64,000 nt of DNA, taken from positions 2,046,001 through 2,110,000 of the forward strand of contig NZ_JAFBBY010000001.1 in the NCBI RefSeq assembly GCF_016907515.1. The letters run 5' to 3'. The notes under the pieces were generated by a model. That model ran no database searches and was not told the origin of the DNA. It saw only the letters and a program-made list of their open reading frames with translations. The translations under genes and the position numbers were made by a program. Shown one piece after another: positions 7,858 to 16,428 of this stretch. The stretch's first letter is position 1, and every line of letters begins with the position of its first letter. The DNA comes from Nocardioides nitrophenolicus (GTDB lineage: Bacteria; Actinomycetota; Actinomycetes; Propionibacteriales; Nocardioidaceae).

Positions 7858-9866
7858 GCCTGGCCGCGACCGTACGCCGACCGGCCGCCCCGGCGTACCG
7901 GAGCGCCGGGGCGTGGACGGTCGCGGCCTGGTTGGTCGCCGGGCTGGCCTGGTCGATGGCGCTGGCCGCGGTGATCACCCTCGTCACGACCGCGATGCAG
8001 CCCGCGGAGGTCGCCAGCTGGGTGATGGACGTGGTGACCGCCGTGGTCTACGGCATCGTCGTGGTGATGATGCTGCCGCGCTCGCGGCATCCGGTGGTCT
8101 GGATCCTGGTGCTCACCTCGCTCGGCACGGGTGCCGCCGCCCTGGCGACGGCCTACCTGGCGGTGGGCGGGAACCCGCCCGGACAGGGCCTGGCGTTCTA
8201 CGCGCAGTACTGGGCCTGGCCGCCCGGGGTGTACGCCACCGTCATCGTGATCCCGCTCCTCGTCGTACCGGGCACGCGGCGGCGCTGGCCGGTGCTGGCC
8301 CTGGCGGTGGTGCTGATCGCGGCGACCACGCTGCCCAACCTGACCGCGACCGCCCCGGGCCTGCCGCCCAACCCGTTCGGGGTCGACGTGGCCTGGTGGC
8401 AGTCCCTGCGGGGGGACCTCGGCTGGTGGCCGACCCGCGCGGTGGCCCTGCTCGGCGCCGCCGAGTGGGTCTGGCTGGCGGTCCTGGTCCGCCGCACGAC
8501 CGGGCCCCGACGACGCGGACTCACCTGGCTGCTCGCGGGCCACGCCGCGATGGTGGTCGCCCTCGCGGCGTTCGCGCTGCCGGTGCCGGCGGCCTGGGTG
8601 CCGACCGCCACCGAGATCAGCGGGACGCTGCTGCTGCTCGCGCAGCTCTTCCTGCCCGCCGCACTGCTGGTGCTGGTCCTCGGCCAACAGCTCTGGGGCG
8701 TGGACGCGCGGGTCAACCGGGCCGTCGTGTGGGCGGTCACCACCGTCGCGATCGCGCTGTCGTACCTGCTGCTCGTCGGCCTCACCACCTGGCTGCTGCC
8801 GCACGAGTCCGAGCTCGGCCTCGCCCTCGCCGTCGGGGTGGTCGGCCTCGGCTCGGCTCCCCTGCGCCGACTGGTGCAGCGCCGGGTCGACGAGCTCGTG
8901 TACGGCGCCGGCGCCGATCCCGCCCGGCTGCTGTCGAGCGCCGAGCGGCGCGGGGAGTACGACGTCGACGGGCTCGCGACGGCGCTCACCCGCAGCCTGC
9001 GCCTGGCCGAGGTGCACATCGTCGCGGAGCAGCCGGGCACGCCACCGCGGGAGCCGGTGGTGCGCGACGGCGACGTGACCATCCCGCTGCGCAGCCGCGG
9101 TCGGCGGATCGGGCTGCTCGTCGCCACGCCCCGCCCGGGCGAGCGGCTGGACCAGCGCACCACCCGGACGCTGACGGAGGTCGCCGGCCTGGTCGGCATC
9201 ACCATCGACCTCACCCAGTCGGTCGACGCCCTGACCGCGGCCCGCCGACGGCTGACCGAGATCCGGCACGAGGAGCGCAGAACCCTGCGCCGCGACCTGC
9301 ACGACGGACTCGGGCCGGCCCTCGCCGGCATCCGGCTCGGACTGCTCGCGGCGCGGGGCCTGCAGCAGCGCGACCCCCGGGCGGCCGAGGAGATGCTCGA
9401 CACCCTGGAGCGCGAGCTGGCCCAGCAGGGCGAGGAGGTACGCCGGCTGAGCCGGTCGCTGGTGCCGCTCGCGCTGGACGACGGCGACCTCGCCTCCGCG
9501 CTCGCCTCGCTCGCGGAGCGGTTCAGCGGAGCGGACCTGGAGGTCCGGGTCAGCGTGGCCGCCGACGTCGACCTGGCGCCCTCGGTGCAGGTCGCGATCT
9601 ACCAGCTCGCGAGCGAGGCGCTGCTCAACGTGCAGCGCCACGCCGCCGCCGGCCGCTGCGACATCGTGCTGCGCCGCCGGGCCGACGGCGGGACGCTGTT
9701 CATCGTGTCCGACAACGGCGTCGGGATCGTCCCCGGCGCCGCCGAGGGCGTCGGCCTGCGCTCGATGCGCGAGCGGGCCGAGGAGCTCGGCGGGATCCTC
9801 GAGGTGACCGCGCCGAGCACCGGAACCGGCACCCGGCTGGAGCTCCGGCTGCCCGCGGCCGACTGA
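7854..9866 (+). CDS. Membrane sensor histidine kinase (HisKA_3 / NarX-DesK class)
   Basis: A 670-residue kinase starting at GTG 7854, overlapping the upstream stop by 4 nt. The N-terminal third has about seven hydrophobic segments. A GAF-like segment follows (about residues 370-455). Then comes the HisKA_3 dimerisation/phosphotransfer helix (HEERRTLRRDLHDGLGPAL, His about residue 483), and a HATPase_c domain with the N-box YQLASEALLNVQRHA and the G-box DNGVGI and GTGTRLELRLP. Kinases of this class normally pair with NarL-type regulators, here replaced by the translationally coupled SARP-receiver protein. No extracellular sensor domain is obvious, so the signal may be sensed within the membrane. 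Confidence 0.9.
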   Translation: MSLAATVRRPAAPAYRSAGAWTVAAWLVAGLAWSMALAAVITLVTTAMQPAEVASWVMDVVTAVVYGIVVVMMLPRSRHPVVWILVLTSLGTGAAALATAYLAVGGNPPGQGLAFYAQYWAWPPGVYATVIVIPLLVVPGTRRRWPVLALAVVLIAATTLPNLTATAPGLPPNPFGVDVAWWQSLRGDLGWWPTRAVALLGAAEWVWLAVLVRRTTGPRRRGLTWLLAGHAAMVVALAAFALPVPAAWVPTATEISGTLLLLAQLFLPAALLVLVLGQQLWGVDARVNRAVVWAVTTVAIALSYLLLVGLTTWLLPHESELGLALAVGVVGLGSAPLRRLVQRRVDELVYGAGADPARLLSSAERRGEYDVDGLATALTRSLRLAEVHIVAEQPGTPPREPVVRDGDVTIPLRSRGRRIGLLVATPRPGERLDQRTTRTLTEVAGLVGITIDLTQSVDALTAARRRLTEIRHEERRTLRRDLHDGLGPALAGIRLGLLAARGLQQRDPRAAEEMLDTLERELAQQGEEVRRLSRSLVPLALDDGDLASALASLAERFSGADLEVRVSVAADVDLAPSVQVAIYQLASEALLNVQRHAAAGRCDIVLRRRADGGTLFIVSDNGVGIVPGAAEGVGLRSMRERAEELGGILEVTAPSTGTGTRLELRLPAAD

Positions 9867-9896
9867 CCCGGCGACTGACCCGGCGACTGACCCGAC
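9861..9896. repeat. 12-bp tandem repeat spanning the kinase stop codon
   Basis: Three copies of GACTGACCCGGC (9861-9872, 9873-9884, and 9885-9896 with one mismatch). The first contains the kinase stop codon. Because the unit is 12 nt, all three TGA codons are in the same frame, giving three serial stops. The palindrome CCGGGCCCGG follows at 9901-9910. Confidence 0.8.
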
Positions 9897-9910
9897 GGCG
9901 CCGGGCCCGG

Positions 9911-10642
9911 TCAGGCGACGTACTTGAAGGCCGCGCGCTGGTGGCGCAGGAAGCGCCCGCGCGACACCCGGAGGATCAGCGCGAAGCCGGGACCGGCCGC
10001 CCTGACCAGCCCGGTGACGACCTCGTCCGGCACCTCGTGCACCATCCACGGCAGCTGGAAGCGCAGCTCGCCGAGACTCGGGCGGCCACGGAACTCGCGG
10101 CGCTCCAGGTCCGCCCACTCCCCGCCGCCGACGTGGCGCTGGACCAGCACCACGGCATCGCGCTCCTCGTGGCCGAGGTGGTCGTCGAGGACCTGCCGGG
10201 TCTCGGCGAGGACGCCCGGGAGCTCGGCGAGGGCGGCCTCGTCGGGGCCGGCGACCAGCCGGCCGACCAGGTCGGCGCAGCGATCCAGCAGTGGGTCGAT
10301 GAGCGCGTGCTCGGCCTCCATCGCACTCAGCACGGCCCGGCCCTCGGCGTCCGCCGCCGCGCTGACGCGTTCGAGCAGCAGCGGCCACAGCACCCGGTCC
10401 TCGACCGCGTGGTGCTCGTGGAGGTGGTGGGCGAAGCGCTCCCAGCGCAGGCCGATCTCGCCCCAGGCCGTGCGGTCCTCGAGCGGCGTGCGCTCGGCGG
10501 CCGCGAGCAGGTCGCGCAGGTCGCGCCGGAAGGCGTGATGCATGAGGTACATGCCGCTCAGGTCGCACGGCCCGGGCGGCGAGGCGGCCTGGCCGGGCAG
10601 GAGGACGGTGGGGTGGGTGGTGGGCTCGGTGTGCCTGCTCAT
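9911..10642 (-). CDS. Hemerythrin-like (HHE domain) protein
   Basis: A 243-residue cytoplasmic protein with two HHE-type motifs. The first has His35/His36 followed by HHLHEHHAVEDRVLWPLL (His78, Glu81). The second has EAEHALID, then DDHLGHEERDAV (His155, His158, Glu159). These residues form the di-iron site of hemerythrin-like proteins, which bind O2 or NO or respond to oxidative stress. A C-terminal extension of about 70 residues is rich in Arg and aromatic residues and unassigned. It is convergent with the histidine kinase; the next gene upstream on the same strand is the sirtuin, 53 bp away, so co-transcription is possible. Confidence 0.8.
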   Translation of the reverse strand: MSRHTEPTTHPTVLLPGQAASPPGPCDLSGMYLMHHAFRRDLRDLLAAAERTPLEDRTAWGEIGLRWERFAHHLHEHHAVEDRVLWPLLLERVSAAADAEGRAVLSAMEAEHALIDPLLDRCADLVGRLVAGPDEAALAELPGVLAETRQVLDDHLGHEERDAVVLVQRHVGGGEWADLERREFRGRPSLGELRFQLPWMVHEVPDEVVTGLVRAAGPGFALILRVSRGRFLRHQRAAFKYVA

Positions 10643-10695
10643 GCGGCGAGCATGGGTGCGGGCACTGGGAGGGGACTGGGGATGCGCCGGGGCGC

Positions 10696-11388
10696 TCAGG
10701 TCCAGAGCACCTCACGCGCCCACAGCGGCACCAGGTCGCCGGCCCGGCCCTGCCGGGACTCGTGGAAGAAGTGACTGCCCTCGCTGGGATCGAGGTTGAG
10801 CTCGAGGGTGCGCGCGCCGTGGCGGCGGGCGTGCTGGACGAAGCCGGCGGCGGGGTAGACCGCGCCGGAGGTGCCGATCGAGACGAAGGTGCTCGCCTCG
10901 GAGAGCGCGTCGGCGATCCGGTCCATCTCGTAGGGCACCTCGCCGAACCAGACCACGTCGGGACGCAGCTCGTGGGCGCCGCAGCCCGGACAGGCCGGCT
11001 CGTCGGCGAGGGTGCCGGACCACGGGAAGGTGCGACCGCAGGCGCGGCACTGTGCCTTGAGCAGCTCGCCGTGCATGTGGATCACGTTGCGCGACCCGGC
11101 CCGCTCGTGGAGGTCGTCGATGTTCTGGGTGACGACGAGCAGGCCGGTGCCGAGGGTCTCCTCGAGCTCGGCGAGCGCCCGGTGGGCCGGGTTCGGCTCG
11201 ACCGTGGCCAGCGCGGCCCGGCGCTCGTCGTAGAAGCGCTGCACCAGCGCGCGGTCGCGCTCGAAGCCCTCGGGCGTGGCGACGTCCTCGACCCGATGGC
11301 CCTCCCAGAGGCCGTCGGCGTCGCGGAAGGTCGGCACCCCGCTCTCGGCGGAGATGCCGGCACCGGTCAGGACGACGATCTGAGGCAC
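10696..11388 (-). CDS. cobB: NAD-dependent protein deacylase (class III sirtuin)
   Basis: A 230-residue sirtuin. NAD-binding GAGIS (9-13) and TQNIDDLHERAG (87-98), catalytic His106 (HMHGEL) and a four-Cys zinc site (Cys114, Cys117, Cys133, Cys136) are all present. Tyr53 and Arg56 form the Y-x-x-R signature of SIRT5/CobB-type enzymes, which in known members recognises succinyl- and malonyl-lysine, so desuccinylase activity in addition to deacetylation is expected. The start is GTG with a weak ribosome site. It removes acyl groups from lysines of metabolic enzymes; no specific target is nearby. Confidence 0.92.
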   Translation of the reverse strand: MPQIVVLTGAGISAESGVPTFRDADGLWEGHRVEDVATPEGFERDRALVQRFYDERRAALATVEPNPAHRALAELEETLGTGLLVVTQNIDDLHERAGSRNVIHMHGELLKAQCRACGRTFPWSGTLADEPACPGCGAHELRPDVVWFGEVPYEMDRIADALSEASTFVSIGTSGAVYPAAGFVQHARRHGARTLELNLDPSEGSHFFHESRQGRAGDLVPLWAREVLWT

Positions 11389-11461
11389 GGACGGAGGCTA
11401 CCCGCCTCGCTGGTGACGACCGTCACCCGTCCGTGCCCCAGACGGTCTCGGGCCCGCCCGC

Positions 11462-12649
<1,188 letters not shown>

Positions 12650-12732
12650 GGTGAGTCTGCTTCCTTGCTGGTGGTTCGTCGGCGTACGACGTGGGCGAGG
12701 GCGTGCCAGGCCGCTCGCGCCCGGGACCGGGT

Positions 12733-12778
12733 GGGACCGACCCTCCTCCTTCGGTCCCGCTGGGGCGGGAGGAGGGTC
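12733..12778 (-). promoter_or_regulatory. Structured tuf leader with two mutually exclusive hairpins
   Basis: In the transcript toward tuf, GACCCTCCTCC (12778-12768) can pair with GGAGGAGGGTC (12749-12739), an 11-bp stem. Alternatively GGGACCGA (12758-12751) can pair with TCGGTCCC (12740-12733), an 8-bp stem whose loop exposes AGGAGGAGGG. The two stems share bases and cannot coexist. The region lies about 85-130 nt before the tuf start. A candidate -10 box TATCGT (12858-12853) lies further upstream. This looks like an attenuator or switch, but function is inferred only from base pairing. Nothing else is recognisable in 12650-12920. Confidence 0.45.
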
Positions 12779-12920
12779 AGCGTCGCGCGCCGGCCCGCGC
12801 TGCGACCGGCAGGACTGCCGGGAGCGCGGTGGTGCGGGCGAACATGCGGATCACGATAGGCAGCAACGCCGCGGCGTGCCACCGGATTCCCCGGGGGTGG
12901 GCCGGCGGCTGTCGGGGCTG

Positions 12921-13012
12921 GGGATTCACCACGGGATGTAGGCGAGTGGCCGCTTCTGTAGCGGAGTTCCACTACAGAAGTGGCCACTCATCTACATCCC
13001 GTGATGAATCCC
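12921..13012. repeat. Long imperfect inverted repeat, 44-bp arms
   Basis: Arms 12921-12964 and 12969-13012 are reverse complements with five mismatched positions and a 4-nt loop (AGTT). It lies 9 bp downstream of the glycosyltransferase stop and more than 270 bp before tuf. An 88-nt stem is far longer than an intrinsic terminator needs, and suggests a miniature mobile element or repeat family. It may still act as a terminator for the glycosyltransferase transcript. Confidence 0.75.
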
Positions 13013-13021
13013 AGACCAGCC

Positions 13022-14107
13022 TCAGCCGGCCAGGCCCCGCTCGCACCACTCCACGTTGGCCCGCAGCCGCGGGTCGTCGGGACCCGCGGCGACGGCGCGG
13101 CGGGCGGCGGCCAGGCCCTCGTCGTAGCGGCCCGTCCAGTAGGCGCTCACGGCGACCTCGTCCCAGGCCCGCCAGGCATAGGTCGCGGTGTCGACGAAGA
13201 GCGCCTCACCGCCGGGCATCGGGAGGGTGGCGGCGGTGCGGGCGTAGAGGAGGGCGACCTCGTAGCGCTCGCGCGAGCGCTCCAGCCGGGCCGCCTCGAC
13301 GAGCGGCTCGGCCCGCCAGGGACAGTGCTGGTACGCCGCCAGGTGGGCGTCGATCACGGCGGTGACCGGCTCGCCGAGCCGCTCGCGCAGTTTGGCCGAC
13401 TGGAAGCGGGCCTGCCAGCGCTCCTGGTCCCAGCCGGCCGGGTTGTCGATCCGGACGCCGTACGCCGCGAGCGCCCGCTCGAGCTCGCCGGCGTCGCGCC
13501 AGGACTGGGCGAGGTAGAACTGCAGGCGCGGGTTCTCCGGATCCTCGCGCAGCGCCCGCTCGATGAGCGCGGCGTCCTTGCGGTAGGTGTCGGGATCGCC
13601 CGCGCGGGCGCCGTCGTGGTTGACCAGGACGGTGGGCGCGGGCAGCGAGCCCAGGCTCGCGCCGGGCAGGTCGAGATACTCGTGGATCGGCCCGACCCAG
13701 CGCCACGGGTCGTCGAGCCGGACCAGGCACAGCCGGGCGTAGGTCGTGCCGCCGTAGCTGACCTGGAGGTGGTAGCCCGAGGCGGTGAGCTCGGGCCGGG
13801 CGTCGGGCAGGTCCTGGAGCTGCTCGTCGGCGTCGATCCACAGCGCGTGGTCGCCGGGCCCCCGATGGGCGCTGGCCCGGGCGAGGTCGAGAACCTCCTG
13901 CCGGTTGTGCCCGAAGTCGACCCACGGCCGCTCGACCAGCTCGCCGGGGATCCCGGCCATGGCCTCGCGCACCAGGTCCTGGGTGCCGTCGGTGGAGCCG
14001 GTGTCGGCGACGACCCACCAGTCGACGTACGGACGGACGCTGTCGAGGCAGCGCCGGATCACGTGCGCCTCGTCCTTGACGATCATCATCAGGCCGATGC
14101 CGGGCAC
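13022..14107 (-). CDS. Family 2 glycosyltransferase with C-terminal TPR-like region
   Basis: A 361-residue protein. Residues 1-215 are a GT-A domain: MMIVKDEAHVIRRCLDSVRP, DTGSTDGT for nucleotide binding, and WIDADEQ as the metal-binding DxD-type motif. The C-terminal half is helical with TPR-like repeats (NPRLQFYLAQSWRDAGELERAL, YEVALLYARTAATLP, YDEGLAAARRAV). This architecture is common in glycosyltransferases that modify proteins or surface glycans. GTG 14107 has AAGGAG about 8 nt upstream. The next gene upstream on the same strand encodes a collagen-like surface protein, a plausible acceptor, but that link rests only on adjacency. Confidence 0.82.
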   Translation of the reverse strand: MPGIGLMMIVKDEAHVIRRCLDSVRPYVDWWVVADTGSTDGTQDLVREAMAGIPGELVERPWVDFGHNRQEVLDLARASAHRGPGDHALWIDADEQLQDLPDARPELTASGYHLQVSYGGTTYARLCLVRLDDPWRWVGPIHEYLDLPGASLGSLPAPTVLVNHDGARAGDPDTYRKDAALIERALREDPENPRLQFYLAQSWRDAGELERALAAYGVRIDNPAGWDQERWQARFQSAKLRERLGEPVTAVIDAHLAAYQHCPWRAEPLVEAARLERSRERYEVALLYARTAATLPMPGGEALFVDTATYAWRAWDEVAVSAYWTGRYDEGLAAARRAVAAGPDDPRLRANVEWCERGLAG

Positions 14108-14150
14108 GCGCGGATCTCCTTGTCGGGGTCGCGAGGGACGAGGGGTGGGA

Positions 14151-14185
14151 CGAGGGGGCGGCGCCGATTGGGCACCGCCCCCTCG
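14151..14185 (-). terminator. Terminator after the collagen-like gene
   Basis: CGAGGGGGCGG (14151-14161) pairs with CCGCCCCCTCG (14175-14185) around a 13-nt loop that can itself extend the stem by GC/GC pairs. It starts 7 bp beyond the stop codon of the collagen-like gene and separates it from the glycosyltransferase start at 14107. Confidence 0.75.
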
Positions 14186-14191
14186 CGCACG

Positions 14192-15304
14192 CTAGCCGAC
14201 CCGGACGATCGACAGGCTCGCGCCGGCACTGCCGTTCAGCGTCAGCGCCCCCAGCAGACCGTAGGCCTCGAGGCTGAGCACGTCACCGGCGGCGAGGGGG
14301 ATGGTCGCCGTGCCGGACCAGCCGGCCACCGCGGCCACCGCGTTGTCGTCGAGCAGCCCGCTCGGGGTGCCGTTGACCGTCACCCTCACGCCCATCAGCA
14401 GGCCCGCCGTGGCCTGCACCTGGAAGGAGACCTGGTAGACGCCGGCGGTGTCGACCGTGAAGTCGGTGTCCGCGCCGCTCGCGGTGACGCCCGACGTCGC
14501 GCCGGACGTGGCCAGCGGGATCGTCGTGCCGCCGAGCACGACGGCGACGACCGATCCGCTGTTGTTCTGGAACGAGCCGTACACCGGGGCGACGCCCGCG
14601 CCCGCGGCGCCGGTCGCACCGGTCGCACCCGTCGCGCCGTCGGCGCCGGCCGGACCGGTCGCACCGGTGGGTCCGGTCGGGCCCGTGGGGCCGGTGGCGC
14701 CGGTCGCACCCAGCGCTCCGGTCGCGCCGTCGACGCCGTCCGTGCCGTCCGCGCCGGTCGCACCCGTGGCACCCGTCGGACCGGTCGGGCCGGTCACGCC
14801 GATGGCTCCGGTGATGCCCGTCGCGCCGGTGGCGCCGGTCGCACCGGTCGCGCCGGTCGCGCCGGTCGCGCCGTCGGCTCCGGCCACTCCGGTGGCACCC
14901 GTCGCGCCGGTCGCGCCGTCGGCTCCGGGAGTACCGGCCGCGCCGGTCGCGCCCTGGGCACCCGGGGCGCCCGGGGCACCGGTGGCGCCGGTGGCGCCCT
15001 TGGCACCCGGCGTACCGGCCTCGGCACCCTTGACCTTGACGACCTTGCCGACCTTCCAGCGGATCAGCCGCTCACCCGGTCCGCACTTGCGCTGCTCGCC
15101 GTCGACCAGCCAGCGACCGTTCTTCAGGATCAGGCGCAGCGCGCCGGTCTGGGTGTCGTAGCAGCCGACCACCTGGCGCCGCGCCTTGGCCGCCTGGTCC
15201 GCGGCCGCGGACGCGGGCACGTGCGGGAACAGGGTGGCCGCGGTGGTGGCCATGACCGAGACCGAGTACAGCCCGGCCTGACGCCACTTCTTGTTCATCG
15301 ACAT
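14192..15304 (-). CDS. Secreted collagen-like (Gly-X-Y) repeat protein with BclA-like C-terminal domain
   Basis: A 370-residue protein. A signal-like N-terminus ([24 protein letters not shown]) is followed by a short basic domain with Cys48 and Cys74. About 45 uninterrupted Gly-X-Y triplets follow (residues about 98-233), mostly GAT, GPT and GAD. The last about 130 residues are beta-rich ([23 protein letters not shown], then SLEAYGLL) and resemble the trimerising C1q/TNF-like domain of Bacillus BclA-type proteins. The protein should trimerise and project from the surface. Thr-rich triplets are O-glycosylated in related proteins, and a glycosyltransferase lies directly downstream. No sortase motif is seen. 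Confidence 0.82.
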   Translation of the reverse strand: MSMNKKWRQAGLYSVSVMATTAATLFPHVPASAAADQAAKARRQVVGCYDTQTGALRLILKNGRWLVDGEQRKCGPGERLIRWKVGKVVKVKGAEAGTPGAKGATGATGAPGAPGAQGATGAAGTPGADGATGATGATGVAGADGATGATGATGATGATGATGITGAIGVTGPTGPTGATGATGADGTDGVDGATGALGATGATGPTGPTGPTGATGPAGADGATGATGATGAAGAGVAPVYGSFQNNSGSVVAVVLGGTTIPLATSGATSGVTASGADTDFTVDTAGVYQVSFQVQATAGLLMGVRVTVNGTPSGLLDDNAVAAVAGWSGTATIPLAAGDVLSLEAYGLLGALTLNGSAGASLSIVRVG

Positions 15305-15457
15305 GGAGAGTTCCTCGGGGGCACGGACCCGGGAGCGAGGGCCCTGGGGGGAGAGATCCGCCGGCGGGACACCGGCACTGTGGGCCCGGATCGGCGGCGA
15401 CGACCCGGACCTGAGAGATCTGGTGACGTTTTCTCAGGACCCGGACTTGCCGGCCGA

Positions 15458-15474
15458 TCGGGACCGGGTCCCGA
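15458..15474. promoter_or_regulatory. Palindromic site upstream of the TPR lipoprotein
   Basis: TCGGGACC-G-GGTCCCGA, perfect 8-bp arms around a single base, 25 bp before the GTG start of the lipoprotein. A second symmetric element, CTGAGA (15411-15416) / TCTCAG (15432-15437), lies upstream. The 195-bp divergent region 15305-15499 serves the collagen-like gene on one side and the lipoprotein on the other. Operator function is a guess from symmetry and position. Confidence 0.4.
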
Positions 15475-15499
15475 CCTCGTTCGACGAAAGGCCGCCCCC

Positions 15500-16087
15500 G
15501 TGCCAGCACTCCCCTCCCGCCCGCCGCGCCGTGCCGGCCTGCTCGGCGGCATCGCGCTCGCGGCCGTCCTCGTCCTCGGCGGCTGTGGCGGCGGCCAGGA
15601 CGACGGCCCCGACCGCCCCGCGGCGAAGGCCACCCCTACGCTCTCGAGCGCCGACCGGCTGGTGAACACGGGGCTGGAGCAGATCGCCGCCGGGGACGTC
15701 GACTCCGCACGGGACACCTTCGCCTCGGCGCTCGACGTGGATCCGTCGAACGCGTGGGCGCACTACAACCTCGGCTACCTCGCCCAGCAGGACGACGACA
15801 TCGCCACGGCACTCGACGAGTACGACCGGGCGCTGAGCACCGACCCCGAGCTCGCGCCGGCGCTCTACAACCTCGCGATCCTCACCGAGAGCGCCGACCT
15901 CGGCACGGCGGTCGACCTGTACCGGCGGGTGCTCGCCGTCAAGCCCGACGACGCGCCGACCCACCTGCGGCTCGGCTACGCGCTGCGCCACCTGGGCCAC
16001 GAGGCGGAGGCGCGCGAGCTCATCGCCCGCGGCGTCGAGCTGGACCCGGCGCTGAAGGACGCTCCGGCGCCGACCTACGCGAGGTAG
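15500..16087 (+). CDS. TPR-repeat lipoprotein
   Basis: A 195-residue protein. GTG 15500 is preceded by GAAAGG at about 8 nt. The N-terminus has an Arg-rich segment, a hydrophobic stretch and a lipobox ending VLVLGGCGGG, so it should be lipidated at Cys28 and anchored to the outside of the membrane. The rest is about four tetratricopeptide repeats (NTGLEQIAAGDVDSARDTF, AHYNLGYLAQQDDDIATALD, ALYNLAILTESADLGTAVD, THLRLGYALRHLGHEAEAR), which normally mediate protein-protein contacts. It is convergent with, and overlaps by 13 nt, the cupin gene on the other strand. Confidence 0.82.
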   Translation: MPALPSRPPRRAGLLGGIALAAVLVLGGCGGGQDDGPDRPAAKATPTLSSADRLVNTGLEQIAAGDVDSARDTFASALDVDPSNAWAHYNLGYLAQQDDDIATALDEYDRALSTDPELAPALYNLAILTESADLGTAVDLYRRVLAVKPDDAPTHLRLGYALRHLGHEAEARELIARGVELDPALKDAPAPTYAR

Positions 16088-16428
16088 ACCTTCCGCAGCC
16101 GGGTCCGGATCGTCCACTCGGTGCGCTCCCCGGCGCGCAGCCGCACCAGCGAGCCGGGGGCCAGGTCGATCACGTCGCCGTCGTCGAAGCGGACCGAGCC
16201 CTCGCCCTCCAGGACGACGAACACCTCGTCGACCTCGACGTCGCGCACCACACCCGGCGTGATCTCCCAGACGCCGAGCTCGACGTCGCGGAAGCCGCCG
16301 AGCTCGACGACGCCCACGGTCGGCGTACCGGACACGACGTCGTCGGCCGGTTCGTGGGGGACGACGATGCCCGCGGCGTCGACGAGACGGCCGGCGGAGC
16401 GGTCGGCGGAGCGGTCGGGAGCAGTCAT
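16075..16428 (-). CDS. Small cupin-domain protein
   Basis: A 117-residue single cupin domain. The core reads ELGVWEITPGVVRDVEVDEVFVVLEGEGSV and GDVIDLAPGSLVRLRAGERTEW, matching the two cupin motifs but with few metal-ligand His residues (the usual HxH is VEVDEVF). This fits the DUF861-like, ethanolamine-utilisation EutQ-like cupins often found beside amine oxidases. Its ATG overlaps the stop of the upstream FAD oxidoreductase by 4 nt (ATGA), so the two are translationally coupled. Its function is probably auxiliary to that enzyme. Confidence 0.75.
   Translation of the reverse strand: MTAPDRSADRSAGRLVDAAGIVVPHEPADDVVSGTPTVGVVELGGFRDVELGVWEITPGVVRDVEVDEVFVVLEGEGSVRFDDGDVIDLAPGSLVRLRAGERTEWTIRTRLRKVYLA

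Noticed and set aside
7722..10715. Very long minus-strand frame across the histidine kinase and the hemerythrin-like gene
   Set aside because: Covers two well-supported genes in another frame and has no recognisable domains.
14600..15010. Possible CRISPR or satellite array
   Set aside because: The 9-nt periodicity is Gly-X-Y coding sequence; no spacers of constant length between identical repeats.
14448..15161. Plus-strand Ala-Pro-Val repeat protein
   Set aside because: It is the reverse reading of the Gly-X-Y repeats of the collagen-like gene, which has a signal peptide, ribosome site and C-terminal domain.
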